Source: an uncultured Methylococcaceae bacterium
GTDB lineage: Bacteria; Pseudomonadota; Gammaproteobacteria; Methylococcales; Methylomonadaceae
Length of the DNA stretch: 45,886 nt
Assembly: GCA_903945605.1 (NCBI GenBank)
Contig: CAJAWH010000175.1
Coordinates: 1-45,886, forward strand
Direction of reading: 5' to 3'
The notes beneath the pieces are model-generated. The model did no database searches. It was not told the origin of the DNA and was given only the letters and a program-made list of their open reading frames with translations. The position numbers were made by a program, and so were the translations under genes. Positions within the stretch are counted from its first letter, which is position 1. Every line of letters starts with the position of its first letter. Shown here piece by piece: positions 1 through 10,060 of this stretch.

Positions 1-89
1 CGACCCCATCCCGAACTCGGAAGTGAAACCGCTTAGCGCCGATGATAGTGTGGCACTTTGCCATGCGAAAGTAGGGAATCGCCAAGCGC
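1..89 (+). rRNA. rrf: 5S ribosomal RNA, 3' part
   Basis: The first ~89 bases match the body and 3' end of a gammaproteobacterial 5S rRNA, with the characteristic GAACTCGGAAGTGAAACC loop and the later CATGCGAAAGTAGGGA segment. The 5' ~30 bases, including the other half of the terminal stem, lie outside the window, so the gene is partial. It is probably the last gene of an rRNA operon read in the + direction. The exact 3' end is inferred from the GCCAAGCG segment, which should pair with the missing 5' end. Confidence 0.93.
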
Positions 90-99
90 TTGAAAAAAC

Positions 100-137
100 A
101 GCCCCCGCCATATCAACATGGCGCGGGCTTTTTTTTT
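100..137 (+). terminator. Rho-independent terminator of the rRNA operon
   Basis: An inverted repeat pairs AGCCC-C-CGCCAT with ATGGCG-C-GGGCT, with a single C/C mismatch, around a short loop. It is followed by a run of nine T. It sits just after the 5S rRNA. On the other strand it is preceded by a T-run (A-run in + sense), so it may also stop transcription coming from gmk. Confidence 0.9.
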
Positions 138-195
138 GGCTTTTGATTTGACCGCCGGAAAGGCGACTCTATCGGGATTTTTAGTGGTCAGGAGG

Positions 196-846
<651 letters not shown>

Positions 847-1058
847 TTAAAATGAAATTTGTATTTTTCCTAATATTGCATAGCCATTGCAGTGCTTTGA
901 CAGGTGCTGGGCTGGGTGTTGTCTGGCATTGTTTTGGTGCATCCGTATTGGTTGGTGGGTAAAACTAGCTATGGGATACAACGAATTGCCTCTATTTTCT
1001 GATGAACAAGCTGGGTTTGTAGGATAAATTAATTCCGCTATTGTAGGTTGTTGACCGA

Positions 1059-1064
1059 TATAAT
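1059..1064 (+). promoter_or_regulatory. Possible -10 box upstream of the RND efflux operon
   Basis: A perfect TATAAT lies 43 bases before the first possible start codon of the efflux operon, in the 293-base gap between gmk and that operon. No convincing -35 hexamer is seen 16-18 bases upstream, so the promoter may need an activator. No recognisable MerR-type metal operator was found. The rest of the gap shows nothing else clear. Confidence 0.3.
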
Positions 1065-1106
1065 GGCTACTGTATTTGTTTACTTTTCAGGTAGAGCCTT
1101 TTCTGG

Positions 1107-1541
1107 ATGGTTGTTATGGCGCGTTTGCTGCTTATTGTGTCTTTGGGGATTCTGCAATTGTTTGCGCCCTTTACGCACGCTCATGCCAGCGAAAATTCCG
1201 CCCGCTTAGGTCTGCATATTCCAGGATTGGAAATGCTTGGTGCAGACGAAAAAACTCAAGTTTCCACTTTGGCAGAGGGTGGTGAGACGGACTGTGATGT
1301 GGTGACGGTCGATGCCGGGATTAAACCAGGCCATGCTGTCCAGCTTTTGGTGCGCTTGGGTAGTGCTTTTAGTTATTGTTTACCTGTCCATGCGGCAGTA
1401 TCGGGGACAAGGTTTTTTCTTTTTGACCACTCTACCTCCCTGTACGCTTTGCAGTTCATGCAAAGATATCCACCTGATATCAATAGTCCCCGTGCGCCCC
1501 CCTGTCCAATTCATGGTATTGCTTTAACGCGTCTAGGCTAA
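1107..1541 (+). CDS. Small secreted protein of unknown function heading the efflux operon
   Basis: I do not recognise a family. The protein has up to 144 residues. It begins with a hydrophobic signal-peptide-like segment (MARLLLIVSLGILQLFAPF) that ends in T-H-A-H-A-S, a plausible signal peptidase site, so export to the periplasm is likely. The mature part is short, with scattered Cys and His. The alternative start ATG at 1116 fits a signal peptide equally well, and neither start has a good ribosome binding site. It lies 11-14 bases before the outer-membrane component gene on the same strand, so it is probably co-transcribed with the pump and may assist metal handling. That role is inferred only from position. 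Confidence 0.6.
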   Translation: MVVMARLLLIVSLGILQLFAPFTHAHASENSARLGLHIPGLEMLGADEKTQVSTLAEGGETDCDVVTVDAGIKPGHAVQLLVRLGSAFSYCLPVHAAVSGTRFFLFDHSTSLYALQFMQRYPPDINSPRAPPCPIHGIALTRLG

Positions 1542-1552
1542 CGTTAGCTCTA

Positions 1553-2920
1553 GTGATGTTTTGGTATTTGGTGGTGTTGCCATTGGGTCTATTTATGAAA
1601 TTTATATTGTGCCGTTTAGTCAGTCATTCGGCTGTTTATAGTTCATCTTTATTGTATGCAGTTTTTTTTATAAGATTTTTTGCTTGTCCGTCAAGCCTGT
1701 TGTTGGCTTTCGGTAATGCTGCACACGCTGCCCCTACTGTTGAAGCGCTGGTTGGGCATATAGATCAGGTCGAGGTGGATGCTGACCTGAGTTTGGCAAA
1801 AATCATTGACATAACATTGGAACATTTTCCTGACACGGTTACTATAGCAGCTTTAGAGCAAGAAGCGGCGGCGATTTTAGAACGCAGCAACAGCAGGACA
1901 GCAGGTGCTTCGCAAGCGGGTTTGCGCTATCAGGAGGCGACTAGCGGCACTTTGCATTATATTGATGCAACTGTGCAGGTGCCATTGTGGAATGTTGGTC
2001 AACGGGATGCACAAAGGAGTCTGGCTAATGAGGCGGCTGTCAGCGCCCAAGCGCAGGCAGAAGCGATCAGGTTACGGGTGGCAGGTTTGGTGCGTGGGGC
2101 ATTATGGGATATGGCTTTACAAAATATCCGCTATCAACAAATTAAGGAGGAGCTGGAAGCTTGCCAAAAGCTTTACACCAGAATTGACAAGAGGGTGGCC
2201 TTGGGTGATTTGCCAAAGGCGGATTTATTGTTGGCAAAGACGGAATTGCTGCAAAAGCGTTCGGCGTTGATTTTGGCGGAAGCCGAGCTTATGCATTCGC
2301 GTAAACGTTACGCTAATATTACGCAAACCAATAAAATGCCGGCCAATTATCAGGAAAATTTGGCGGATATCAAAGAAATTCAAAGCAATCATCCGGCATT
2401 ACATTCAATTAATAGCCAAATCAAGCGTAAACAATCTGAGCTGGATAATCTTAAATTGGTCGGTTCTGGTCAAACTAATGTTACGGTAGGCGTGAACAGT
2501 GATGATTTTACAACCGATCCACGCAGTAATAAGACCGAAAGTTTCAATATTGGTGTGACTGTGCCTTTTGGTGGTAATGAGCATTTGCAACCGCATGTGG
2601 CGGCTATCTATGTTGAATTGAACAAGTTATTGGCTCAGAGAACCCAGCTGTATCGGGATTTGGAACAAATGCATCATGAGGCGGAGCATAATCTTGAGGT
2701 GAACCGTGCAGAATTGGCGATTGCTGACGAGCTGAAACAGGTTGCCGAACAACATTTGAGTATGACCAATAGCAGTTATACGGCAGGCGAGATTAATTTG
2801 ATGGATTTGTTAAGAATACAATCGAGAACCAATTTGGCTATTCTTAATGCCAAAGAAAGGACATTGATAATGCAACGTGATTTGGCGTTTTACAACCAGG
2901 CGGTCGGAGTGATGCCATGA
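1553..2920 (+). CDS. TolC/CusC-type outer-membrane efflux protein
   Basis: An outer-membrane channel of a tripartite RND pump. The protein (~455 residues) shows the two alpha-helical outer-membrane-efflux repeats typical of the TolC family: long heptad-rich helices such as QAQAEAIRLRVAGLVRGALW and ADLLLAKTELLQKRSALILA. An exported N-terminus ends at about ...NAAHA-AP. The start is uncertain: GTG 1553, ATG 1556 and ATG 1595 are all in frame, and none has a good ribosome binding site; a start at 1595 gives a more usual leader. The stop overlaps the start of the adaptor gene (ATGA), which shows translational coupling. The protein lacks a visible lipobox, unlike E. coli CusC. Confidence 0.85.
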   Translation: MMFWYLVVLPLGLFMKFILCRLVSHSAVYSSSLLYAVFFIRFFACPSSLLLAFGNAAHAAPTVEALVGHIDQVEVDADLSLAKIIDITLEHFPDTVTIAALEQEAAAILERSNSRTAGASQAGLRYQEATSGTLHYIDATVQVPLWNVGQRDAQRSLANEAAVSAQAQAEAIRLRVAGLVRGALWDMALQNIRYQQIKEELEACQKLYTRIDKRVALGDLPKADLLLAKTELLQKRSALILAEAELMHSRKRYANITQTNKMPANYQENLADIKEIQSNHPALHSINSQIKRKQSELDNLKLVGSGQTNVTVGVNSDDFTTDPRSNKTESFNIGVTVPFGGNEHLQPHVAAIYVELNKLLAQRTQLYRDLEQMHHEAEHNLEVNRAELAIADELKQVAEQHLSMTNSSYTAGEINLMDLLRIQSRTNLAILNAKERTLIMQRDLAFYNQAVGVMP

Positions 2921-4077
2921 GTGGGTTGAAGCAATTAGGTTGGGCAGGGGCGCTTTGGATGCTGACGGGCTTTTATATTGCCCATGCAGGGCAGTCGATG
3001 TCAATTGTGCTTTCTGCTGAGAACATGAGTAATTTGGGTGTGGTGTTGGGTAAGGCTGCACCGGCCTCTGAGCTGCCTTTATTGGTTGTTCCCGCAAAGG
3101 TGGTTATCCCAACCAGTGGCGAATATATTGTCAGTGCCGCCCAACCTGGCCTTATCACGCGTTTGCTGGCAGCGGTCAACGATACGGTTAAAAAAAACCA
3201 GTTGTTGGCGCAAATTGATAGTCCCGCTTTGTTGGAGTTGCAAGGGCATTTTTTAAAAGCGAACAGTCTGTTGCAGTTGGCTACGGTGATGTATGAGCGT
3301 GATAAGAAGCTGCTTCAGGAAGGCGTGATTGCGAGCCGAAGGGAGCAAGAAACTTTAAGCCAATATAATGCCGCCTTATTGGATGTGAACCAGTCAAAGC
3401 AATTGTTGGGCATGGCCGGTATGACCGATGACGAAATAGAGCAATTGGCTAAAAACCACCGTCTCCAAGGGCAGTTAAGTGTTTATGCGCCGATCAACGG
3501 TATGGTCATCGAACGTTTTACTGTAGCCGGCACACGCGTTGACAGCCTTACGCCATTGTATCGTATTGCCAATTTGGATGAGCTATGGCTGGATATTAAT
3601 ATCCCGCAAGAACATATTGCCGATATTAAGATAGGTGATCGGGTGGAAATTGAAAACATAGGCATTTTTCCTGAACCCTCTGATCTTGTCGATAATACGG
3701 CCATTATCAGTCAAATCGGTGTTAACGTAAATCCAGACAACCAAACTATTTTGGTGCGGGCAAGGATTAAGAACAGCAAGACTATCCAGCAGGTTGCCGC
3801 AGTCCGCGCCGGTGAAAAAATCACCGTGAAAATTATCCGCGCTAGTGGTAAATCGGCTTTTAGCATCCCCAATACAGCGATTGCCCAATACGAGGGCAAA
3901 TCCCTTATCTTTAAGCGCACCGCAACTGGTTTTGAGGTTTGCCCAGTGACTGTTATTGCCATGCAGGCAGAAAAAGCCATTGTCAAAAGTGCTGCTTTGG
4001 GAGGCAATGAAGTTATTGCGGTGGGCGGCGCTGCGGCATTAAAGGCTAATTGGCTGGGCTTGGGGAGCGGTGAATAA
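2917..4077 (+). CDS. RND efflux periplasmic adaptor (CusB/CzcB family)
   Basis: This membrane-fusion protein links the inner-membrane pump to the outer-membrane channel. The 386-residue protein has a signal peptide (to about residue 24, ...FYIAHA-GQ). A barrel-sandwich (lipoyl-like) half-motif follows around residues 70-100 (QPGLITRLLAAVNDTVKKNQ), then an alpha-hairpin, the second half-motif (VYAPINGMVIERFTVAGTRV) and beta-barrel domains. No N-terminal Met/Cys-rich heavy-metal-binding domain is visible. It overlaps the upstream gene by 4 bases and its stop shares a base with the pump ATG, so the three genes form one translationally coupled unit. Confidence 0.88.
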   Translation: MSGLKQLGWAGALWMLTGFYIAHAGQSMSIVLSAENMSNLGVVLGKAAPASELPLLVVPAKVVIPTSGEYIVSAAQPGLITRLLAAVNDTVKKNQLLAQIDSPALLELQGHFLKANSLLQLATVMYERDKKLLQEGVIASRREQETLSQYNAALLDVNQSKQLLGMAGMTDDEIEQLAKNHRLQGQLSVYAPINGMVIERFTVAGTRVDSLTPLYRIANLDELWLDINIPQEHIADIKIGDRVEIENIGIFPEPSDLVDNTAIISQIGVNVNPDNQTILVRARIKNSKTIQQVAAVRAGEKITVKIIRASGKSAFSIPNTAIAQYEGKSLIFKRTATGFEVCPVTVIAMQAEKAIVKSAALGGNEVIAVGGAAALKANWLGLGSGE

Positions 4078-7000
4078 TGTTCCCCCTAATCCGTTTTGCC
4101 TTAAGCCAGCGCTTGTTGATGATGGTTTTTGTGCTGTTGTTGGTAGGCGGTGGTTATCATGCTTTCACCCATATAGCCATTGATGCTTTTCCTGAAGTTT
4201 CACCTACCCAAGTCAAGATTATTGTCAAGGCACCAGGCATGACACCGGAAGAGGTGGAAGCTAGAATTACCGCCCCTATAGAAGTGGAACTACTGGGAAT
4301 TCCGCATCAAGTTATGTTGCGTTCAATCGCCAAATACGCACTGACTGATATTACAGTGGACTTTAAGGAGGGTACGGATATTTATTGGGCACGGCAACAA
4401 ATTGCCGAACGTTTGAACACGCTATGGGGTAACTTGCCGCCCGGTGTGAGTGGTGGCATTGCCCCTATGACCACGCCGTTGGGCGAGATATTCATGTTTA
4501 CCATTGAAGGCGGTGGACTCAGTTTGATGGAACGCCGCAGTTTGTTGGATTGGGTGATACGCCCTGCTTTACGGACTGTGCCTGGGGTTGCCGATGTCAA
4601 CTCTTTAGGCGGGATGGTGCGTAGCTTTGAGGTGATCCCCGATAATATGCGTCTGGCTGCTAGGGGTATTAGTATAGAAAAATTGTTGCAGGCTTTAAAA
4701 AACAACAATAGCAATGATGGGGCCGGTCGTTTGAGCGAAGGCGAGGAGGCGTTGATTGTCCGTGCCGAAGGTCGCGTCAAGACTTTGGTGGATGTCAGCG
4801 GCACGGTGATTGATAATCCAAACGGAATCCCCATTACGGTTGGCGATGTCGCCCAAGTTAAAATGGGTGCGTTGACCCGTTATGGCGGAGTCAGTAAGAA
4901 CGGCATGGGCGAGGCGGTGGTCGGTTTGGTGTTGGGCTTGCGCGGTGCCAATGCCCGGCAGACCATAGCCGGTATTGAGGAGAAATTGGCACAAATCAGC
5001 AAGAGCTTTCCTGAGGGGGTCAATGCGCAGGTTTTTTATAATCGTGGCGATTTGGTCAATAAAGCGGTGGAAACGGTTGTAAGGGCTTTGTTTGAAGCGA
5101 TTGTTTTGGTGGTGGTGTTGCTGATTGCTTTTTTGGGCAATTGGCGGGCGGCTATCGTTGTCGCGTTGGCTTTACCGTTAGCCGCATTGTTCACTTTTAT
5201 ATTGATGAACACGCTGGGCATGTCGGCCAATTTGATGAGTTTGGGGGGGTTGGCAATAGCTATTGGTATGTTGGTTGATGCGGCGGTGGTGGTGGTGGAA
5301 AACCTTATCACCCATATGGCGCATACCCAGACGGCACAACGGTTGCCCCGTTTGCATGTCATTTACCGCGCGACAACGGAAGTGGCCAGCTCGGTCACAG
5401 CAGGTATTCTTATCATTATTATTGTGTTTTTGCCGCTATTGACCTTGCAGGGCTTGGAAGGGAAATTGTTCACGCCGGTCGCTTTGACCATTGTGTTTGC
5501 TTTAAGCGGTTCATTGGTTCTGTCGCTGACAGTCATTCCTGTCATAGCTTCATTTTTGATGACTAAAGTTTCACATGAAGAGCCTTGGCTACCCAGGCAA
5601 TTGCAAAAGCTTTACCACCCCGCTTTGCTATGGTGTTTGGGGCATAACAAGCAGGTGTTTGTGGCGGCAGGGCTGTTGCTGGCGGTCACGCTGGTGGTGT
5701 TTACCCGCATAGGCAGCACTTTTATGCCCACCATGGACGAGGGGGATATTATTGTGCAATTGGAAAAGCTGCCGTCGATCACGCTCCAGCAATCACTGGT
5801 GCTGGATGGCCAGGTGCAAAAAAATCTGCTTAAACATGTCCCCGAAATTTCCAGCATCGTGGCGCGGGCGGGTTCCGATGAGCTGGGGCTTGACCCGATG
5901 GGACTGAATGAAACGGATACATTTTTGGTCTTAAAACCTAAATCGGAATGGCGTATGCGGACTAAGGAGCAATTGTTGGAAGTCATACGCAAAGTGATGG
6001 AACACACACCGGGGATAGCCTTTGGATTTACCCAGCCTATTGAGATGCGGGTATCAGAAATGTTGACTGGTACACGGGGTGATGTGGCGGTAAAGCTGTT
6101 TGGCCCTGATCTTGCCATATTGAATGACAAAGCCAATGAAATAGATAAGGTGTTACGGCAGATTAAAGGAGCCAGTGATGTGTTTGTCAAACAAAACAGT
6201 GGTATGCAGTTCCTTCAATTGAGTATTGACCGACTCGCGGCAGGCCGGATGGGGTTGGATGCGGTGGGTGTCGAAACGCTGCTAAAAGCACAAATTGAAG
6301 GCTTGACTTTAGGTATTGTGCAGGAAGGCAATAAACGTACCCCGTTGCTGGTGCGCGGCGACAGCAACACCGCTAATTTTGATAATTTGCAGATTACGTT
6401 GCCTAATGGTGATCATATTCCGGTCACTGCAATTGCCAGGTTGGCAAAAGTGGAGGGTGTCGTGGCGATAGGCAGGGAAAAAGGCCAGCGCTTCGTGGTG
6501 ATACGTAGCAATGTGCAGGATCGGGATTTGGTCGGCTTTGTTGAGGAGGCACGCCAAGCGGTGGCGGATAAAGTAAAGTTGCCGACAGGTTACAGCATTG
6601 AATTTGGTGGTCAGTTTGAGAATCAGCAGCGGGCGGCGGCGACCTTGTCCTTGGTTGTGCCAGTGGCACTGGGCTTAATATTTATGCTGTTGTTTTCTAC
6701 ATTTGGCTCTGTCCGGCAAGCTATTTTGGTGCTGTCCAATATCCCATTGGCGATGGTGGGCGGAGTGTTTGCTTTGTGGGGGTCAGGGGAATATTTGTCG
6801 GTGCCCGCGTCGGTGGGTTTTATTGCTTTGTTGGGTATTGCCGTACTGAATGGTGTGGTTATGGTCAGTTATTTTAATCAATTATTGGCAACCGGTATGG
6901 CAATGGCAAAAGTGGTGGTGGTGGGGTCGGCACGGCGGCTGAGGCCGGTGTTGATGACTGCCTCGATTGCCGCGTTTGGTCTGATTCCGCTGTTGTTTGC

Positions 7001-7151
7001 CACTGGGCCTGGTTCGGAAATCCAAAGGCCTTTGGCGATAGTGGTGGTTGGTGGCTTGGTTTCATCCACTTTTTTGACCTTATTTTTATTGCCACTGTTG
7101 TTTAAATTATACGGGCAGGCCAAAACCGGATTTGAGCGGGGGCTGTCATGA
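4077..7151 (+). CDS. Heavy-metal efflux RND pump (CzcA/CusA family)
   Basis: This inner-membrane, proton-driven pump has 1024 residues, a typical length for the heavy-metal efflux (HME) branch. It has the expected plan: TM1, a periplasmic loop (FPEVSPTQVKI...APGMTPEEVE), TM2-6, a second loop and TM8-12. The TM4 proton-relay motif reads AIAIGMLVDAAVVVVEN, with Asp401 as the likely relay acid. This is closer to CusA than to the DFG...DGAV form of CzcA. In contrast, the TM10 segment (GIAVLNGVVM) resembles CzcA and lacks the Glu found there in CusA. The transported metal therefore cannot be named. It is coupled to the adaptor upstream (TAATG) and to the DUF3240-like gene downstream (ATGA). Confidence 0.92.
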   Translation: MFPLIRFALSQRLLMMVFVLLLVGGGYHAFTHIAIDAFPEVSPTQVKIIVKAPGMTPEEVEARITAPIEVELLGIPHQVMLRSIAKYALTDITVDFKEGTDIYWARQQIAERLNTLWGNLPPGVSGGIAPMTTPLGEIFMFTIEGGGLSLMERRSLLDWVIRPALRTVPGVADVNSLGGMVRSFEVIPDNMRLAARGISIEKLLQALKNNNSNDGAGRLSEGEEALIVRAEGRVKTLVDVSGTVIDNPNGIPITVGDVAQVKMGALTRYGGVSKNGMGEAVVGLVLGLRGANARQTIAGIEEKLAQISKSFPEGVNAQVFYNRGDLVNKAVETVVRALFEAIVLVVVLLIAFLGNWRAAIVVALALPLAALFTFILMNTLGMSANLMSLGGLAIAIGMLVDAAVVVVENLITHMAHTQTAQRLPRLHVIYRATTEVASSVTAGILIIIIVFLPLLTLQGLEGKLFTPVALTIVFALSGSLVLSLTVIPVIASFLMTKVSHEEPWLPRQLQKLYHPALLWCLGHNKQVFVAAGLLLAVTLVVFTRIGSTFMPTMDEGDIIVQLEKLPSITLQQSLVLDGQVQKNLLKHVPEISSIVARAGSDELGLDPMGLNETDTFLVLKPKSEWRMRTKEQLLEVIRKVMEHTPGIAFGFTQPIEMRVSEMLTGTRGDVAVKLFGPDLAILNDKANEIDKVLRQIKGASDVFVKQNSGMQFLQLSIDRLAAGRMGLDAVGVETLLKAQIEGLTLGIVQEGNKRTPLLVRGDSNTANFDNLQITLPNGDHIPVTAIARLAKVEGVVAIGREKGQRFVVIRSNVQDRDLVGFVEEARQAVADKVKLPTGYSIEFGGQFENQQRAAATLSLVVPVALGLIFMLLFSTFGSVRQAILVLSNIPLAMVGGVFALWGSGEYLSVPASVGFIALLGIAVLNGVVMVSYFNQLLATGMAMAKVVVVGSARRLRPVLMTASIAAFGLIPLLFATGPGSEIQRPLAIVVVGGLVSSTFLTLFLLPLLFKLYGQAKTGFERGLS

Positions 7152-7450
7152 GAGACCAATATTTGCTGACACTGAATATTCCGCAAAGCTTGGAAGAGGC
7201 CATGGTGGATTGTTTGTTGCAGTTAGAATCGGAGCTGGGTTTTAGCAGCTCGCCCGTCAATGTCCATCATCACCAAAACCTCGGGCTATCGGTGGCTGAG
7301 CAAGTGACGGGGCGGCAGAAACGTGTCCGTTTTCAGATTGATGTGCGGGCACAAGAATTACCCGCCGTGCTGTTGCGGCTTAGTGAGGCGTTTGCAGGTT
7401 CGGGTATCCGTTATTGGGTGTTACCGATTATTGAGCATGGTGTGATGTGA
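7148..7450 (+). CDS. DUF3240-like small cytosolic protein of the RND operon
   Basis: A 100-residue soluble protein that resembles the DUF3240 family, small ferredoxin-like/PII-like proteins often encoded at the end of HME-RND operons. It has no signal peptide. Visible features are an N-terminal strand (YLLTLNIPQ), a helix (EEAMVDCLLQLE) and a His cluster (VHHHQN, about residues 39-44) that could bind metal. Its ATG overlaps the pump stop codon, so translation is coupled. A regulatory or metal-sensing role is inferred from fold and position; nothing in the sequence proves it. Confidence 0.72.
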   Translation: MRDQYLLTLNIPQSLEEAMVDCLLQLESELGFSSSPVNVHHHQNLGLSVAEQVTGRQKRVRFQIDVRAQELPAVLLRLSEAFAGSGIRYWVLPIIEHGVM

Positions 7451-7453
7451 TGG

Positions 7454-8275
7454 TTACAGCGGCGGCTGTTTGTTGCCAATTAGTCTGACCGTTACCGTGT
7501 CGCCGACTGACAGCAGGCCGCATTGGTCGTGTAGGGCGTTTTGCCCAAAGTAGATTTTATTGTTCCAGTTGCGCAGCCGGTTGAGCGTGGACAAGGGTTC
7601 TTTGCCGGTGTTGCCGGTGTTGGGGTCAATGGCGGGCACGGAACAGCGCGAACAAGCTTTGGGCAGACGGAAATCTATACTGCCAATGCGAATTTCGCGC
7701 CATTCATCTTCGGCGTATGCATTGCAACCGTCCACCACCAGATTGGGTCGGAAACGGCTCATGCTGACCGGTCTGTCGAGCGAGTGGTTAAGTGCTGCTA
7801 AGGAATGTTCAGAAATGATCAGGAATGGGAAGCCGTCGGAAAAGCTGGTTTGGTCTTCTGGCTTGGCGTACACCGGATCAACGCCACGGATGCAGTCGTC
7901 AGGCTGGTACACTAACCGGCAGGGTTGGCCTAGAAACTGGCTTAGCCAGCTATCGGCTTCGTGTGATACGCACAAGGCAGGCCCTTGGTGATGCCAAACG
8001 GTGCTGCTGATAAGTTCTTCGCCCGATGCTTCCAGCGGTATCGCCAAATCGGTCATGCCGGTGGCGGACAAAACCAGTTCGCTATCGGTCAGTAAGGTGT
8101 GGATTAGTGCCATGCGCGGCAGTTTGCGTTGGCTCAGGAACAGCCCTGAAGCGTCCACCAGCATCCATTTACGGTCGTATTTAAGGCCGGTTTTAGTGAC
8201 TGGCCAAGCGGTCACGCTAATGCCAGCCAATGATTTGACCGGATAAATGAAGATGCTGGTCAGTTGGATGTCCAT
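7454..8275 (-). CDS. MOSC domain-containing protein (YcbX-like)
   Basis: The 273-residue protein has the MOSC N-terminal beta-barrel (SIFIYPVKSLAGISV, residues 7-21) and the MOSC domain. The latter shows RFRPNLVVDG (174-183) and the conserved cysteine region KACSRCSVPAIDPNTG, with C208/C211. Proteins of this family use molybdenum cofactor and a conserved Cys; E. coli YcbX detoxifies N-hydroxylated bases, and relatives act as mARC-type reductases. It lacks the C-terminal 2Fe-2S ferredoxin domain that E. coli YcbX carries. It is convergent with the RND operon, with a 3-base gap between stops, and lies 20 bases downstream of argC on the same strand. Confidence 0.88.
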   Translation of the reverse strand: MDIQLTSIFIYPVKSLAGISVTAWPVTKTGLKYDRKWMLVDASGLFLSQRKLPRMALIHTLLTDSELVLSATGMTDLAIPLEASGEELISSTVWHHQGPALCVSHEADSWLSQFLGQPCRLVYQPDDCIRGVDPVYAKPEDQTSFSDGFPFLIISEHSLAALNHSLDRPVSMSRFRPNLVVDGCNAYAEDEWREIRIGSIDFRLPKACSRCSVPAIDPNTGNTGKEPLSTLNRLRNWNNKIYFGQNALHDQCGLLSVGDTVTVRLIGNKQPPL

Positions 8276-8295
8276 ACGGTGCGCTTAGTCAGTAA

Positions 8296-9324
8296 TTAAG
8301 GGTATAATGCGACAATATTCAGGCCCAAACCCTCAGGGAGGCTGAACATTAGGTTCATATTTTGTACAGCTTGCCCAGCTGCGCCTTTGACCAAGTTGTC
8401 AATAACCGAAAGAATTACAACCGTTTGTCCATTTTGCGGTTGATGGACTGCCAGTTGGCATTGGTTGCTGCCACGCACGTTACGCGTGTCAGGGTGTGTG
8501 CCCGTAGGCAACACATCAACAAAAGGCTCATCTTGATAGCGTTGTTGATATAACGCTTGCAGGTCAACTGCTAATGTTAGCTGGCTGTATAAAGTGGCAT
8601 GGATACCGCGTATCATTGGTACTAGATGCGGCACAAAGGTCAACCCTACCGGTTGCTCGGCAATGCCGGCCAAACCTTGGGCAATTTCCGGCAGATGCCG
8701 ATGCCCACTGACCGCATAAGCCTTAAAGCTTTCGCCAGTCTCGCTCATTAAAGTGGTCAATTCTGCCTTGCGCCCTGCTCCGCTGACACCGGACTTAACG
8801 TCAGCAATCAATTGCTGGGGGTCAATAAGGTGGTTTTCAAGCAAAGGCAGAAAACCTAGTTGCACGGCAGTTGGGTAACAGCCAGGGCAGGCTATTAAGC
8901 GGGCTTTTTTGATCGATTCCCGATGGAGTTCCGGCAAGCCATAGACCGCTTCGGCTATTAACTCGGGGCATGCGTGTGCCATGCCGTACCAATGCTCCCA
9001 TGCATGCACATCCTGTAATCGGAAATCAGCGGAAAGGTCAATGACCTTGATCCCTTGTGCCAACAATTCTGGTGTCATGAGCATTGCCGTGCCATTAGGC
9101 GTGGCGAAAAAAACCACATCACAGCGTTTGAGCACTTCCAATTCGGGCAAGCTAAAGGCTAAGTCGATATGACCGCGCAAATTGGGATACAGTGCATCTA
9201 CCCGTTGGCCTGCATCGCTACGGGAGGTGACGACAATCACCTCAACATGAGGATGCAGCACCAAAATACGCAACAATTCAACACCTGTATAGCCGGTGCC
9301 ACCGACAATGCCTACCCGTACCAT
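8296..9324 (-). CDS. argC: N-acetyl-gamma-glutamyl-phosphate reductase
   Basis: A cytosolic arginine biosynthesis enzyme that reduces N-acetylglutamyl-5-phosphate to the semialdehyde with NADPH. Its 342 residues match the long-form ArgC family. The N-terminal Rossmann motif is [16 protein letters not shown] (residues 5-20), and the active-site cysteine is C149 in [10 protein letters not shown]. The start at [14 protein letters not shown] fits the family exactly. The MOSC gene follows on the same strand and may be co-transcribed. No other arginine gene is nearby. Confidence 0.96.
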   Translation of the reverse strand: MVRVGIVGGTGYTGVELLRILVLHPHVEVIVVTSRSDAGQRVDALYPNLRGHIDLAFSLPELEVLKRCDVVFFATPNGTAMLMTPELLAQGIKVIDLSADFRLQDVHAWEHWYGMAHACPELIAEAVYGLPELHRESIKKARLIACPGCYPTAVQLGFLPLLENHLIDPQQLIADVKSGVSGAGRKAELTTLMSETGESFKAYAVSGHRHLPEIAQGLAGIAEQPVGLTFVPHLVPMIRGIHATLYSQLTLAVDLQALYQQRYQDEPFVDVLPTGTHPDTRNVRGSNQCQLAVHQPQNGQTVVILSVIDNLVKGAAGQAVQNMNLMFSLPEGLGLNIVALYP

Positions 9325-9541
9325 AAATATCCTATTCTGCTAGTGTTGCCGATTGTCCGGCGTTGGACATATTGTCCGCAAGCAATCCAATAAATGCGGT
9401 TATTATAGAGCAATGTCGTCAAATCGTTACACTAACTTAGCTTAATTGCGTCCCTTAATGCTGCTGATGGCTTAGCTACTAATTTCGTTGGCAGCCTAAG
9501 GGTATAATGTTTAAAATAGCACGATCAAATTGGAGAAAAGC

Positions 9542-9934
9542 ATGAAAAAAGATTATTGGTCAGCAACATTGGCGCTTGCAGTATTGGCTACTGGGTGTGC
9601 TTCTATGAGCGGTTGGCATCCGATTATTGATCCGCGTATGGATCAGCATCCCGAAACAGTGCAGCGCGACATGGTGGAATGTAAATCACTTGCGGAACAA
9701 GCCTCGGACATCACTAAAGAAGTGGCGATGGGCGCGGGGGTTGGCGCGGTCGCCGGAGCGGCTGGGGGCGCGGCAATGGGTGCTGCAGCGGGTAGTGCGG
9801 CAACGGGTGCGGCGGTAGGTTCTGTTTTAGCTATTCCAGCAGGATTGTGGGAAGGTTATCAAGCCAATGAGGAATTCAAGCGGTCATTTAAAACGTGTAT
9901 GCGTCAGCGTGGGCATTCGGTAGTTAACCGCTAA
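9542..9934 (+). CDS. Glycine-zipper lipoprotein
   Basis: A probable envelope lipoprotein of 130 residues. The start at 9542 is chosen because GGAGA lies 5 bases upstream; an in-frame ATG at 9530 has no such site. The signal peptide MKKDYWSATLALAVLATGC carries a lipobox-like ATGC with Cys19 as the lipidated residue. A glycine-zipper segment of repeated GxxxG/AxxxG follows at about residues 60-100 (GAGVGAVAGAAGG, AAAGSAATGAAVGS), then a charged C-terminal tail. Such segments can span or associate with membranes. A TATAAT box lies at 9503-9508. The precise function is unknown. Confidence 0.8.
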   Translation: MKKDYWSATLALAVLATGCASMSGWHPIIDPRMDQHPETVQRDMVECKSLAEQASDITKEVAMGAGVGAVAGAAGGAAMGAAAGSAATGAAVGSVLAIPAGLWEGYQANEEFKRSFKTCMRQRGHSVVNR

Positions 9935-10060
9935 ATAATATTACAGGGCGGGCATAACCAATTATATCCACAAGCAGCGTGCCTACTTTGTCTGTATTTG
10001 CAGCGATAGTCTGAATGCTTGGGCTATTCTGAAAAATCCATAAGTCTTCTCTTTTCTGTC

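Noticed and set aside
5612-6190. 192-codon open frame antisense to the RND pump
   Set aside because: The plus strand encodes a clear CzcA/CusA protein here. The antisense product is Ser/Thr-rich without domains and is a shadow frame.
9497-9509. Repeat shared between the argC end and the lipoprotein promoter (AAGGGTATAATG)
   Set aside because: The 12-base match near 8300 is within the argC stop region and looks coincidental; no flanking similarity.
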